A stretch of DNA of 64,000 bases from Astropecten irregularis (taxonomy: Eukaryota > Echinodermata > Asteroidea > Paxillosida > Astropectinidae): contig OZ020248.1 of assembly GCA_963971285.1 (NCBI GenBank), positions 10,540,001-10,604,000 on the forward strand, in the 5' to 3' direction. Positions 10,376-20,766 of this stretch are shown here, piece by piece. Every line of letters begins with the position of its first letter. Within the stretch, counting starts at the first letter, position 1. Both the position numbers and the translations under genes were made by a program. The notes under the pieces were generated by a model, which saw nothing but the letters and a program-made list of their open reading frames with translations, was not told the origin of the DNA and did no database searches.

Positions 10376-11196
10376 CAGCGGCGTAGCTACGGGGGGGCCT
10401 GGGGGGGCACGTGCCCCCCCACAAATTCGGCGTGCCCCCCCAGGTGCCCCCCCACAAAAAAATCGTGGGTATAGAAAAAAATAAGCGTTATCTGTAGGGT
10501 ATGATAGCTATAAAGGAAATAAAAACAACTTAACAGCTTTTACTGTTCAATAATGATATTTTTTTACTTTCAGCAAATGTTCCTGAGTCCTTAAAACCCT
10601 ACAGTGAAGAAATAATGTGCAACATTTCAGTGTAAAAATGCAATTTTCTTACGCGCTTACGGTTGCGAACTTCAAAACAGCCCGTCTGCCATTTTGTCTG
10701 GTCTGGCTAGTTAGTCTGGTCCCCAGATTGAATTTTTCCCGCTCAATTTAACGGAACAATTGCTTCCAGAATAAGGCTCAGATTGCACCAAAGAATATCT
10801 AGAACCCTTGAGCTTCCAGGGCCCTTAAGCGGGCCCTGGACCCCGGCCGCAAGGCCTTCGCGCTTATCCATGATTTTCCAGGGAGCGTGGAAATATTATA
10901 CGCCAATTCAATAGCGACGGATGCGTTTCGGGGCGATCAAAGCTAGCTAATTTTGTCTTCCCCTTTTTTCAGCTCTTTTGGAGTCTTTCTGTTTCCCTTT
11001 TATTTTTTATTTTTTTATTTTTTTTATTTTTTTTTTCCTTTGAAGAAAAGGTTGCTCCACGCCCCTGGATCCGCCCCCCCCGCATTTCTCATATTTCGCA
11101 AATCTCCAGTTTTGAAAAAATTCCGGGTGCCCCCCCCACAAAATTCCAAGGCCCCCCCAGTGCCCCCCTGCTGAAAAAATCCTAGCTACGCCGCTG
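10376..11196. mobile_element. Non-autonomous hAT element, block A only
   Basis: The 14-base inverted ends CAGCGGCGTAGCTA and TAGCTACGCCGCTG are flanked by perfect 8-base direct repeats ATCAAAAG (10,368-10,375 and 11,197-11,204). Block B has the uninterrupted single ATCAAAAG at 30,215-30,222. Eight-base duplications and CAG...CTG ends are hAT hallmarks. G/C homopolymer runs lie just inside both ends. There is no transposase frame, so it is a deletion derivative mobilised in trans. Confidence 0.92.
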
Positions 11197-11225
11197 ATCA
11201 AAAGACGACACTTATTTATTCAAGT

Positions 11226-11233
11226 ATGCAAAT
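11226..11233 (+). promoter_or_regulatory. Octamer ATGCAAAT upstream of PPxY gene
   Basis: ATGCAAAT, the POU-factor octamer, lies 83 bases before the chosen start codon. It is kept at 30,244 and, with its flank AGTATGCAAATTGTTTTA, at 4,685, which appears to be the displaced 5-prime region of copy 1. Conservation could simply reflect duplication. Confidence 0.3.
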
Positions 11234-11315
11234 TGTTTTACAATCATTCGATTTTGACATCCCGCAGTGCCTGCAGCTCTTTGTGGAAGATCTTGAAACC
11301 CTGGAAATAATCAAA

Positions 11316-12318
11316 ATGCCCCAGTACCGTGATCACCACCAGGGCCAACACCACGCCGCTCTCCAGCTTCACCACGGCCAAGATATTCAACATCGCCCCG
11401 GTGTTGAGGTCTCCTCCACGGTCGTGCATGTTCAGGCCCACATCGTCCGGCCACCTGCCTCCGTATCCGTACGGGCCACAGTCTTATGGACCGTGCAGGC
11501 GCTGGCTGGATTTACCTTGATCAGTAGTGGTATCACCCTGATGACAGTAGGCATTACCAGCGATATGGGCAGTGTGGGGTTGGCAGTCCCCGGGATGTTC
11601 CTCGCTGTTGTCGGTGTCGGTCTTCTCGTGATCCTGGTCGCGCGGCTGTGCAGGCTGCAACGGCAGCAACACCATGCGGCAGCTGCAACCGCTGGTGGAC
11701 TGCAGCTGACCGGAGTGGGATCGACACCGGCCCATCAGCCATGGATCTCATCAACACATCAAGCATCGCCACCCGGTGACCCAGCAACAGTCTACGTAGG
11801 TCCACCAGGTGGTCTAACTCCCTCGGCACAGACCGGCAGTCCTACCTACCAACCAAAAGCTCAACACCAACCTCCATCTCATCAGCAGCAGAACCAACCA
11901 GCTACCGTAGCACAGTCACCTCAGTAAGTTGTGAATGTGATGAATTATGTACCACCACCCCATTTCCATTATAACCCAATAGGTTAATATTACTCTATAT
12001 TAAAATCCATGGGGGTCGATTTCACCAAACTCATCGTAACTTACTGTCAATCATAGAACTTATAATGCATAGCAGTCGTAGGAAACGCGTACGATGGGTT
12101 ACTTATCTTTTGTATTAAACTCGAGTAACGACCGATCGTAGAGCTTCATGAAATCAACTCATGTTCTTTTTCACATCACGCATGTCCTCTTCTTTGGTTC
12201 TTGCAGGGTTCCTTACGACCAGTCAGGGGATACCAGCGTTCCTTCATATCCCCCACCGACTTACGAGGAGACGGTACAACAACTGACAACTCGTACCAAT
12301 GATCCTGAGACAAAATAA
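11316..12318 (+). CDS. Two-helix membrane protein with PPxY motif, copy A
   Basis: Exons 11,316-11,923 and 12,207-12,318 join through a split CAG codon, giving about 239 residues. An ATG 90 bases upstream is in frame, but the start MPQYRDHHQGQHH is preferred because copy 1 is colinear only from there. A His/Gln-rich head precedes helix 1 (about 55-79, VLWTVQALAGFTLISSGITL) and helix 2 (about 86-110), which ends LCRLQR. The tail is Pro/Gln-rich with SPPGDPATVYVGPPGG and ends with PPPTYEETVQQL, the only PPxY: the PPAY of copy 1 is missing. The last codons differ from the sister copies (ETK stop instead of ETNDA or ETNDE). AATAAA begins 6 bases after the stop. A role as a membrane anchor for WW-domain proteins is inferred; the family is not recognised. 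Confidence 0.82.
12011..12164. repeat. GGTCGATTTCACCAAACTC MITE in intron of copy A
   Basis: GGTCGATTTCACCAAACTCA and CATGAAATCAACTC form the inverted ends, with CGACCGATCGTAGAG inside. It occupies the same intronic position as in the other two gene copies. Confidence 0.7.
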
Positions 12319-12440
12319 TGACGAATAAAACGATAGAAACGGCACATCGGACTGGAGTCCAAAGCACCGTGTGGTAGCCCGTTAGAGGTGGGGTTCGATC
12401 GTAGCTTCGAACGTAAAGGCTCCGTTGCATGACTGTGTTG

Positions 12441-12992
12441 GGATCGATTCCACCAAACCCATCGCAACTTACTATCAATCGTAGGACTTATGATGCATTG
12501 CATGAATGGGTTATCCTTGAAATCACTTGCTGTTCCAAAGATTAGGACGGAAAGTTTTTTAGTTACTTTCTTGTTAATGTCTATTATGTTGTTTTATTTG
12601 TATGATGCAATGTTTGTACTGCAGCTTTATATCACTGTTTTGCTTTTACCGTAGTTTTTCCCTGTTTTATAATTATCTTAATACATTTATTAATTTTTGT
12701 GTAGTGCTGATTGCGTAACGTGTTTTACCTATAATTTCTCCTGTTTGCACTTTTTATTTTTACGTGACTGTTTTATCTTTTACTATTTTCCCTTTTAATT
12801 GGTTTAATTGTTATTTTTATTGGTTTTCTTGTAACTTAGTGTCTGTATGTAATCTGTTTTTATTTTAAAGCTTTGTCAGGGCCTTATGGAAGACCACCCT
12901 TTGGTGAATAAGTACCCTGGATAAATATCAGAAATAAATAAATCCTTCGTAACTCGAGTTACGATCGATCGTAGGGCTTCGTGAAATCGACC
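12441..12992. repeat. GGTCGATTTCACC MITE interrupted by a LINE tail
   Basis: The left half begins GGATCGATTCCACCAAACCC; the right half ends GGGCTTCGTGAAATCGACC. The uninterrupted version in block B is 31,458-31,605. The interruption is the separate element at 12,519-12,941. Confidence 0.75.
12519..12941 (+). mobile_element. LINE 3-prime end insertion, block A only
   Basis: A 423-base insertion flanked by ATCCTT direct repeats (12,513-12,518 and 12,942-12,947); block B reads straight through GGGTTATCCTTCGTAAC. It ends GGATAAATATCAGAAATAAA plus TAA, a LINE-like tail, with TTGTCAGGGCCTTATGGAAG upstream. It is a 5-prime-truncated insertion that carries no protein domain. It is recent, because it postdates the A/B split. 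Confidence 0.75.
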
Positions 12993-13255
12993 ATTGTCGA
13001 TCTCGTTGATTGCAGTGAGTGTCGGGCAGAGTGTGACATCAAATGGCGGTCATTGTATTGGCTTGATCTCATTGAGTAAGAGACACACAGACATTGAATA
13101 TAAACAGTAGAATGAGCTACGACTGTGGCTCTCGACTACGTTTATTTATGACAGTACAAGTCCACCTCCAAGTTTCAGCCTTTGTGGACGAAAAACCGAA
13201 GCCGGAGCCGAAGCAAGATTTCGAAACGGGCTCATAGATTTCGATGACTTCTATA

Positions 13256-13660
13256 CAGGGTGTCCCCAAAAACACAACACTTGGGTCGTGAACTATTATA
13301 TGAAAATTAAATTGTTTATCACTTCAAGATTCAGCTTTGTGATACAACTATGTCTTGGCTATCACCATGTAGAATTTGAGGAAAATTTGATTTAACTAAT
13401 TGAGTGAAAAAAACTAAGACTGAATTACCCAACCTCAAAACCCGATTTTCATCTTTCTTTCATACACATTATGTGTGTATTGACAACTATGCGTGTTATC
13501 CTTGTAAATTTCTTTTTAAGGATTACCCTTTAAATTGGTCATATTTCCTACATGGTGATAGCCAAGACATGGCTGTATCTGAATGTTAAAGTGATAAACA
13601 GTTTAATTTTAACATAATGGGTCCCGACACAGTGTTGCGTTTTTTTTCTGGGACACCCTG
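13256..13660. repeat. CAGGGTGTCCC mariner-like MITE
   Basis: The ends CAGGGTGTCCC and GGGACACCCTG are flanked by TATA on both sides, consistent with a TA target. CAGGGTGTCCC is a common Tc1/mariner-type terminus. Longer inner inverse matches (ACACAACACTTG/AGTGTTGCGTTT) support a TIR element. The block B copy is 31,863-32,296. Confidence 0.78.
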
Positions 13661-13908
13661 TATACAATGTTGTCACTGATGTGGCCCCTAGAAGAAATTG
13701 CCATTGATTCGGGGACATCCCATGAATCCACGCCAACCTTTTTTTTACTACTCGTGTCACAAATTTTGAATGATAGTTTAAGTTACTGTGTGTTATTTGT
13801 TTAGATGTAATGAGTTTCCCAATGTAATTTTTCGTAAACGGAAAGAAAGATGGAAAACATTTTTCTTGGTGAGGTAATGTTTGGCTTATGTTCATAATAT
13901 TAAAGGTA

Positions 13909-14249
13909 GTATCATACTTTGGTAAGAAATGAAGACAGAAATGTTCACAGATTTACGTATAACTTACAAGGTATGAAGATGGTGGTGGTAGAAACATACC
14001 GTTAGTCCGCCTGAAATGGTGTATTTATCCATAAATTAGTAAAACAACGACCGAAAATCTTTTAAAATATCAAAAATAAAAGAGAAAAGACTTAAGAAAT
14101 ACTGTGGTCGTTTTTCACTGTTTTCTCAAAAAAACTGGCACCGTATGGGACTGGAATTTTCACCGATGACTGTTACTGTATCTGTCTTGATATTTTTGCC
14201 AATGAATCTGTATTTTCTTTGATAAAAACCAAAGTATGATAATACTTTG
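13909..14249. repeat. TTAAAGGTAGTATCATACTTT MITE
   Basis: TTAAAGGTAGTATCATACTTT is mirrored by CCAAAGTATGATAATACTTT. The interior holds the superfamily core (ACAGATTTACGTATAACTTA, GTAGAAACATACCGTTAG, GTAAAACAACGACCGAAA). The block B copy is 32,529-32,878. Confidence 0.75.
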
Positions 14250-14982
14250 ATAATAATTAGATAAGTAATAGATTGATGGTTTGATAGTAAACATAATATA
14301 TGGTTAATCGTACGTTATTATAACATTGGGACTAGGGCTTGCACCATGCGATACAATTATATTCCACCAATAATAAAAGTCAGCCACGATTTCGTATAAT
14401 GACACAAAATGGAACACTACTTGTGGGGAAATATTAGACTTGCGTTTGCGTGAGGTGAATATTCATTATCAGAAGGCATTAAGAATTAGCAATGTATTAA
14501 AAATAATATATAATCATCAAATAACCACAAGGGAAACTGACTGAATTTTTAAGTCATTGAAAAGTGAACAAAGACAAATTTGTTCACATTTCAAAAATAA
14601 TAATGTGGCAGTTTCCATGTTTATCAAGAACTCCACCGCGATCAACTTTCTTTCCCTGTTTCCCTGAACACCCTGTCCACCTTTGTTCTGATTCTCTCAT
14701 CCATGTTTGTGTATCTTCACTTGCACGTCCTGTTATTCGTGACACTGCTAGGATCGAAACATCAAGCCGTCCTCACTCCAAGCATGCACATTTCAGGCCA
14801 TTCTTTTGTTTGTTGACCTGTTTACAGCAGTTGATTTTTGTAAACAAGAAATTGATAATCTAACGCAAACATTCAAAAACACGTCTTGCCGTACATGTCT
14901 CGCTACTCATAACGCCTAGTTAGTTCATATGTCCATGCAGCCCGGTGAAAAGAAGCGATCACACGACCGTTTCGACCACGGC
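14250..14982. other. Noncoding DNA shared with block B
   Basis: Colinear with 33,987-34,665. It contains GGATCGAAACATCAAGCCGT and CCTCACTCCAAGCATGC, pieces of the fold-back family at 3,710. The 99-residue frame near 14,564 is not preserved with the same reading in block B (an indel at CACCCTGTCCACC/CAGCCCCCCCCC) and is not called. Confidence 0.5.
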
Positions 14983-15167
14983 CAGTTTCATGGCCTTGCT
15001 TAATTTCCATGTGTTGTGTTTTACTTGTGGTTGTTATTTAGCTGTTGTTCGCGCTAACCATGACTATCAGATGCATTTTTTGAATGGTGGTTTGTTGTAT
15101 TGAGCCAGATATTTTGTGCTTAGCAATTTTTTTTTTTGCTTAACAGCTCCTAGACATTGGCCCCTGA
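14983..15167. repeat. MITE, GGGGCCAATTTCAT family (diverged)
   Basis: GGCCAGTTTCATGGCCTTGC and AACAGCTCCTAGACATTGGC plus CCCTG are the worn inverted ends; the interior TTAATTTCCATGTGTTGTG is typical of the family. Block B has it at 34,666-34,838. Confidence 0.65.
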
Positions 15168-15798
15168 ATTTCAGCTCTCACAGTCTTCCAATTGATTTGT
15201 TCTTGCGCACGCGCACGTTCAATACGCCCATCTTTGTCGGCAGCACGGTGGTGTCAAAAATAGCCATGCATGTCATTTGCCTTGGTCTACTCAACAAAAC
15301 AACAACGTTTCCCTCACGTCGAGCTGCAGATAAATATTCGAGCTGTTTTGTGAGAGCGTGCTACCAGTAATTTCTCCACGGTCTCCCCCGGGAACTTGGA
15401 GTGAGTGCCGGGGTCGGAGTCAAAGGAGGGAAGGGTGCAGCGGAGAAGAATCGGCGACACCCGTACAAATCTTACCCCGACCGGTGCCAGAATCGAGTTC
15501 GTAGCCTGGGTGTGGACCGGTCATGAGCGTGGACAAACCAGGAAGGATGAAGGGTGTAAAGATGCCGTGTGACTCCTGGCAACCACAGCTTTGCGTGTAT
15601 CTGTTTATAATCAGTAAGTTTCAAACTTTCATTCTCTTTTTTATTTAAAAAAAAAAACCTGTTTACGGGGATGACATAAATCGTACCCTTTTAGCCGACC
15701 TGATATAGGCCTAATTAAAGTAGATGACTTGATATTGCTCAAATTGCGCACATTTTGCGCATTTTTGGAAATATCACTTGACGTACATGTTAATTTAG
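15168..15798. other. Conserved noncoding stretch present three times
   Basis: It recurs at 34,839-35,469 (near-identical) and at 51,375-51,960 (diverged). Shared blocks are CTCACGTCGAGCTGCAGATA, GCTACCAGTAATTTCTCCAC and CGAGTTCGTAGCCTGGGTG. No shared open frame survives all three, so it is not called as a gene. Confidence 0.55.
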
Positions 15799-16205
15799 TT
15801 TACCCGGTCATTTTCGGCAAATGAGCGGACAATTTAAACGCTGCGTCATTCCATGTCGCGTGAAACTGCAAGGCACCTTAAAATATTCATTCGATTTCAC
15901 TTCATGTGCAAGCAAAATAAATGTAAACAAGCGTCAGCCGAATACAAAGAATCGCCTTTCAATTTAAAAGTCCACTAAAACATCATTCAAATTCGCAACG
16001 GCTTTTATTTTTAGCAGCGTGCTAAATTGAATGCCGATTTTGCAAACTGAACGCCTGAACTGAATGAAATGCTATAAAAATACTGATGATGCATCAAAGT
16101 TAAATCGAGTGACAGTTTCAACTTAGGAGGCAAAATCACATCAACACCATGAATGAGTGAAAATGAAATTGGCCGCCCATTTTGCCGAAAATGACCGGGA
16201 AAACC
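15799..16205. repeat. ACCCGGTCATTTTCGGCAAATG MITE
   Basis: The ends TACCCGGTCATTTTCGGCAA and TTGCCGAAAATGACCGGGAA are inverse over about 25 bases. A larger member with the same ends is 24,144-27,748 (block A) and 43,062-44,119 (block B). Block B orthologue: 35,470-35,876. Confidence 0.8.
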
Positions 16206-16682
16206 GATACATTCGGCTGAAAATTCCCGCGATTGATGTTTTTAACACTGCATGCATTGCTCATCTCCGTCGGAGAATGGTGAGCCTAATTTCAATTTGC
16301 ATAGGCCTAACCGATCATAACTGTACAAATTATGGTCCTGGCATTATTCATATTTGTACTTTTCGTTATACAACTATAATTTGGGTATTAGGGAGACGGA
16401 CTAGAATGTGATAGTGGATATATTTTTGGAGACATCGGGAATTACGGAAATATTTATATGTCCCCTCAAGGTATCAGGTACATTTCAAATACAATCATAC
16501 ATGTGTCTGTAAAGTCTATATCTATAGAATGCCTTCATAAACATACGCCGATTTCACGTTCATGTGTTTGGAGGCACGAATGTACAATTATAATGTAAAG
16601 GTTAAAGAAAGGTTTGTGCATGACTCAATGTGAATATCTCCCTAACTATTGTTCTCGTTTATTACGCCACACATTAATGATT
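16206..16682. other. Noncoding DNA
   Basis: Near-identical to 35,877-36,356 and partly to 52,690-52,890. No gene, RNA or repeat structure was recognised beyond this duplication. Confidence 0.5.
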
Positions 16683-16735
16683 CAGGCGCGGTTCTAAAGA
16701 GAATTTTTTTTTTGTAGGGGAGGTATCGAAGACCA

Positions 16736-17040
16736 GGGCCCAATTTCATGGAATCCGTTACTGCCTATTTTTGTGCTTACGGGCACTGCTACGCGTGTAA
16801 TCTATTTCATGGAATCCGTAAGCAAGACTCTCGGTTAGCAAAGAATTTCTAGGGTAACCGTGATCATTTTCTGCTAACGCGCTGACGTATGCATTCCGCA
16901 CAAATTCCTTGCCTATACCGTTACCAAAAAGGAAACTCTTCCGTGAAATACGCTAACCGAGTAACCGTAACCAAAATAATTATGCTACCGTAAGCGAAGA
17001 ATGTTTGCTAACGGTAACGGATTCCATGAAATTGGGCCCC
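16736..17040. repeat. GGGCCCAATTTCATGGAATCC MITE (nested)
   Basis: The inverted ends GGGCCCAATTTCATGGAATC and GATTCCATGAAATTGGGCCC extend about 28 bases. The interior is rich in GGTAACCGTNA motifs. Block B orthologue: 36,409-36,702. Confidence 0.82.
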
Positions 17041-17155
17041 GATTTTGTTGGGGCTAGACGCTTTGTCTTACACACGCTTCTGCTAATGTCTTTTTAGCAG
17101 TAGAAAAGCATGCATCTATATAATTATACCGTCACACAACGCGTTTTTTTTATTG

Positions 17156-17388
17156 CAATAGACCGATTGCGAGACGAATGCTTACATGACATCACGTGAC
17201 TTATAGTGGGTATTGTGTCATCTCATTTGGCACAGAGCAGCAGTGAAAACATGCAAAGATGAATGTGGGCAATTATAATTGTCTTCTTTGCCCGTTTCCA
17301 CTGCTGTAAAGCACCAAATGAGATGACAAAATACCCACTATAGGTCACGTGATGGCATGTAAACATTGGTCGCCCAATCGGTCTATTG
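17156..17388. repeat. Long hairpin MITE (nested)
   Basis: CAATAGACCGATTG and CAATCGGTCTATTG close a near-complete fold-back: ACGTGACTTATAGTGGGTAT pairs with ATACCCACTATAGGTCACGT, and GTCATCTCATTTGG with CCAAATGAGATGAC. In block B the hairpin (36,831-38,379) is split by a hAT insertion. Confidence 0.85.
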
Positions 17389-17392
17389 GCGC

Positions 17393-17772
17393 TTAAAGGG
17401 ATGATACAGAACTGGTGTTTGCGACAAAACCGTTGCTGACAGTGAAAGCACATTATGTAATCCATCATGTACCTTAACTGACAAACCTGTAGAAGTTTGA
17501 GGTCAATCAGCCATCTGGGTCACGAGAAAATAGTGAAAACCCGTGTACAGAGAACTGTACACATTTCAACGAATGAATAAAACGCTTCGAAGCGATTTAT
17601 TCCAATCGGAAAATAGTTTCATTTATTTCTCAACGAATATGGCATTTCAGACAAAAACATTTCATGGGATGTTTTCTCCTATCATCACCATTATACTGTG
17701 TAAGTTTTATGCCGTGTGAATCTGTGATTATGAAGTGTATTTTGTCTTACCAATTATGTACCCTCCCTTTAA
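17393..17772. repeat. TTAAAGGGATGGTACAGAACTG MITE (nested)
   Basis: TTAAAGGGATGATACAGAAC and TATGTACCCTCCCTTTAA are its ends; the interior has GCTGACAGTGAAAGCACATT and the palindrome CGCTTCGAAGCG. Further copies are 33,192-33,567 (the best ends, ACTGTACCATCCCTTTAA) and 38,384-38,758. Confidence 0.75.
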
Positions 17773-17861
17773 TATCTGAAAAGTTCAGTATTTTCCAGAA
17801 TTGTTTTTTCAATGGCTTTGTTTTCGTTGGGGGGAGGGGGGGGGGGGTAGAACCGCCCCTG

Positions 17862-18297
17862 AAATGCATAATTTGTTAAATTGCCTATTAGGGAGACAAG
17901 CCTTGCGTCGTTGCTCTATCTGGGTTTCCTATCAATGGGAGAAGGAGATTAGTTTAGTGCACAAGTCTATGGGGATGTTTCCCCAAGTAGACCCTATCCA
18001 TTTGGAAGTAGCGTCGGAAAGTGAACATTTTGAAGTCTCCCTTTTTTTTTTCTCGAAACTTAAAATAATTTATCCCTCAGAAATTAATTTGTTTCAATCG
18101 TCAAAGTCTAAAATCTTTATCTATACAGTTTGGTTCAGATGGGTTTCCTAGCAAAGGGAAAGGGGCTTCTTTTAGTGCGCAAGTCAATGGGAATGTCTCC
18201 CCACATATACGTACCCATTTTCGCTTTATAATAAGCTCGTTATAATTTATATAATTTATTCGCGGAGGAGATATAATAATGTAAACCATTTATTGCT
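17862..18297. other. Noncoding DNA, three diverged copies
   Basis: Near-identical to 38,814-39,243 and recognisable at 53,445-53,650 (TTTCTAACAAAGGGAAAAGG against TTTCCTAGCAAAGGGAAAGG). An internal repeat pairs CAATGGGAGAAGGAGATTAG with GCAAAGGGAAAGGGGCTTCT. No coding assignment. Confidence 0.45.
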
Positions 18298-18442
18298 CTT
18301 CAAACACGTAGATAAGCGCTTCACTAAGTGCCTTTTGAGCACACGTGAACAAAATCATGCACTGGCTCAGGTGAGATTCTAACCCAGGACCTCCTGCTAG
18401 TGCAGATGCCATATACCGCTATAGGCCACCAAGCTATATGTG
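18298..18442 (-). mobile_element. tRNA-derived SINE
   Basis: On the minus strand: A-box TAGCTTGGTGG, B-box-like GGGTTAGAATC about 40 bases on, then a tail with GTGAAGCGCTTATCTACG. Spacing and order fit a tRNA-headed SINE. The orthologue in block B is 39,244-39,385. Confidence 0.7.
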
Positions 18443-18728
18443 TCAGTAGAGTAATTTTTGGTCATTCATCATAATTTGTGCAGTGTTTTCCCATGTAATT
18501 ATGTCACAAATAACAACTTAGTTCTATATATTTTAAGGTGTATTTTTCATTGGTTTACAGGCTTTTGTTGTTGTTGTTGTTGTTTTTTCGTTTTGCTTGG
18601 TTTTGTTTTGTTTTACATTGTACATGACATTTTCCTATATTGTGTGAGTTACAAATTAACATAACATCGTTGTATGTACCGTATAATATGCGCGTTACAA
18701 CTGAAAAACAAAGCTTCAGATGCCGTAA

Positions 18729-18984
18729 CTAGGGTCCTTTTCTAAACCCTGGCTTCGGCTCAGGCTCCGGCTTCGGCTCCATTTCGTGAATCTATTTTTA
18801 AATACCGGTAACGGGTATCAAAATACAGGCTTTTGGCTGTGGTTTGGACGTAGATACCCTATTTTTAACAGGAAAACAGAGATTCAGATTCAATGAAAAG
18901 CCACAACCTATATTTTCAGCATATGGATGACAGCGCCGGAGCCGGAGCCTGAGCCGGAGCTGAGGTTTTGAAACTCGGGCCTAG
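18729..18984. repeat. MITE with GGCTTCGGCTC subterminal repeats
   Basis: CTAGGGTCCTTTTCTAAACC is mirrored by GGTTTTGAAACTCGGGCCTAG. Runs of GGCTCCGGCTTCGGCTCC on the left answer GGAGCCGGAGCCTGAGCC on the right. The interior ACAGAGATTCAGATTCAATG is shared with 9,620 (inverse) and 61,390. Confidence 0.75.
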
Positions 18985-19016
18985 AGCTCCGAACGATTGT
19001 ATCCAGAAAACCAGAC

Positions 19017-19609
19017 CAAGCCGAACAGAACCGAACAGACCTGAACAGAACCGTACAGAAAAGTAGAGAACCGAACAGAACCGAACAGAACTGAACAGAA
19101 CCGAACAGAACCGTGCAGAACAGTAGAGAACTGAACAGACCTGAACAGAACCGTACAGAAAAGTAGAGAACCGGACAGAACCGAACAGAACCGAACAGAA
19201 CCGTGCAGAACAGTAGAGAACTGAACAGACCTGAACTTAACCGAACAGAACCGTATGAACCGAACATACCTGAACAGAACCTTACAGAACCGTACGGAAC
19301 CGAACAGATCTGGACAGAATCGAAAATAACCGAACAGATCTTAACAGAACCGCAAATAACCGAACATACATGAACAGAACCGAACAGAATCGAAAATAAC
19401 CGAACAGACATGAACAGAACCGTACATTACCGATCAGAACCAAACAGACCTGAACAGAACCGAACAGACCTGAACAGACCCGTACAGAACCGAACAGAAC
19501 CGAAAATAACCGAACAGACTTGAACAGAACCGTACAAAACCGAACAGAATCGAACAGAACCGTACAGAACCGAACAGAACCGAACCGATAGAACAGAACA
19601 GAACAGAGC
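19017..19609. repeat. (GAACAGAACC)n satellite, block A
   Basis: About 590 bases of a degenerate 5/10-base repeat, mostly GAACAGAACC with variants CTGAACAGA, GAAAATAAC and GTACAGAAC. Because 10 is not a multiple of 3, all frames cycle through the same peptides (GSVRFCSVLF-like on the minus strand), giving long spurious open frames. The block B array is 39,958-40,560 and the third-copy array 53,988-54,285. Confidence 0.9.
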
Positions 19610-20766
19610 CAAAATGAGATGGACAAACAATTACACACAAACAGTTGTATTTTACATACATTCTCTGCATAACCATTGTGTAACTATGTTCATCCGAGGA
19701 CTTTTTTCTGAGAAATATTTTATGCCGAGACGATTTTTAGTGAAATAAAACGAAATAGACAAAATCATTTGGAAAAAGACGTGCGTGCTTTTTTTTTTGC
19801 GGGTTTTGGGTGCTTTTCTTTCTACAATTTATTGTTGACCTCCTTCCCTAATGCAGCTCACTGACGAGGTCAATTAAAGGTACAATACATGATTGGTAAA
19901 GGTCACAGGACAGCACTCATACTTTGTCTGATCAAACATGTACATGAAATAAAAAACCTGTGAACATTTGAGCTCAATCGGACATTCTGAGTCACGAGAA
20001 AATAGCGAAAACCCGAGTCAATTTTTCTTATAAAACATGAAGAATGGTTTTGATCTTACCCCGAGATCAGAACTTTTTGGGGTCTTTGTTTTACTAATTT
20101 CTGGATAAATACAGAATTTCAGGTGGAAACATTTTAACGGTATGTTTCTACCAGCACAATCTTCATACCTTGAGTGAACGGGGGATAACTCAAACAACTC
20201 GAGTGAGGGTGTCCTTTATGTTTGTTTCAAAAATAGTTGGGACGAACGATCTTTGGAAAAGACACTGAATCTTGATTTCCTTGAAAAAAACAGCAATCTG
20301 ATGAACCAAGATTTCCCATGGTGGCTGTTTGCACTGCTTACGAACTGTTGAGTCCATTTTCTGTCTCAAACTCAATAAGAATGTTTTGGAGGCCTTGCAA
20401 ATCGTATATGCCCCCTTTAAGCTAGTGGCCACAATTATTGGTCACACTTCCAATGGTGTCTATTATTAGTTTCATCACTGATGCTGAACTAATTTCCAAT
20501 AAAACGAAGGGCGGATGCAGGTATTATGCTAGCAACAGCCAGCGGAAATTAGCACGCACGATGTATATGATAAAATGGTTACCCAAGCACATTGTCAAAC
20601 AGACGCGTTACCATGACTGCCGGTGACCTTGTTTGGTTTGGTTTAATTTATGGTATGGCGTACTGTTTTTGAGTGATGAATGTTATGAAACGAGGCGTCA
20701 GAAGAAAGTATATGGTGTTATATCGTCCTTTCTTAGTTTGTTTGCATGCATTCTTGTTCGTCTGGA
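19610..20766. repeat. Repeat mosaic: TTAAAGGTACAATACATG piece plus 170-base block
   Basis: ATTAAAGGTACAATACATGA at 19,873 opens a TTAAAGG-superfamily member whose right end is replaced at about 20,175 by the repeat also found at 1-376. 20,460-20,640 (TTAGTTTCATCACTGATGC to GCACGCACGATG) is a conserved noncoding block that recurs at 27,750, 41,400, 44,125 and 54,440. No gene. Confidence 0.6.

Larger units (their letters stand above)
16683..17861. mobile_element. hAT-type MITE carrying three nested elements
   Basis: The outer ends CAGGCGCGGTTCTA and TAGAACCGCCCCTG match those of the intact element at 50,815-51,104. Inside lie three complete inverted-repeat elements: 16,736-17,040, 17,156-17,388 and 17,393-17,772. 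Flanking 8-mers (TAATGATT and AAATGCAT) are only partly alike, as expected for an old hAT insertion. The orthologue in block B is 36,357-38,813. Confidence 0.75.

Noticed and set aside
11226-11315. Upstream ATG extending the PPxY proteins by 30 residues
   Set aside because: The extension is not colinear in copy 1, whose homology starts at MAQYDHHQGQ; the upstream ATG is part of the ATGCAAAT motif.
18908-19676. Overlapping minus-strand frames of 67-167 residues rich in GSVRFCSVLF (also 39,922-40,627 and 53,866-54,198)
   Set aside because: They are translations of the 10-base GAACAGAACC satellite in successive frames; no start context, splice site or domain.
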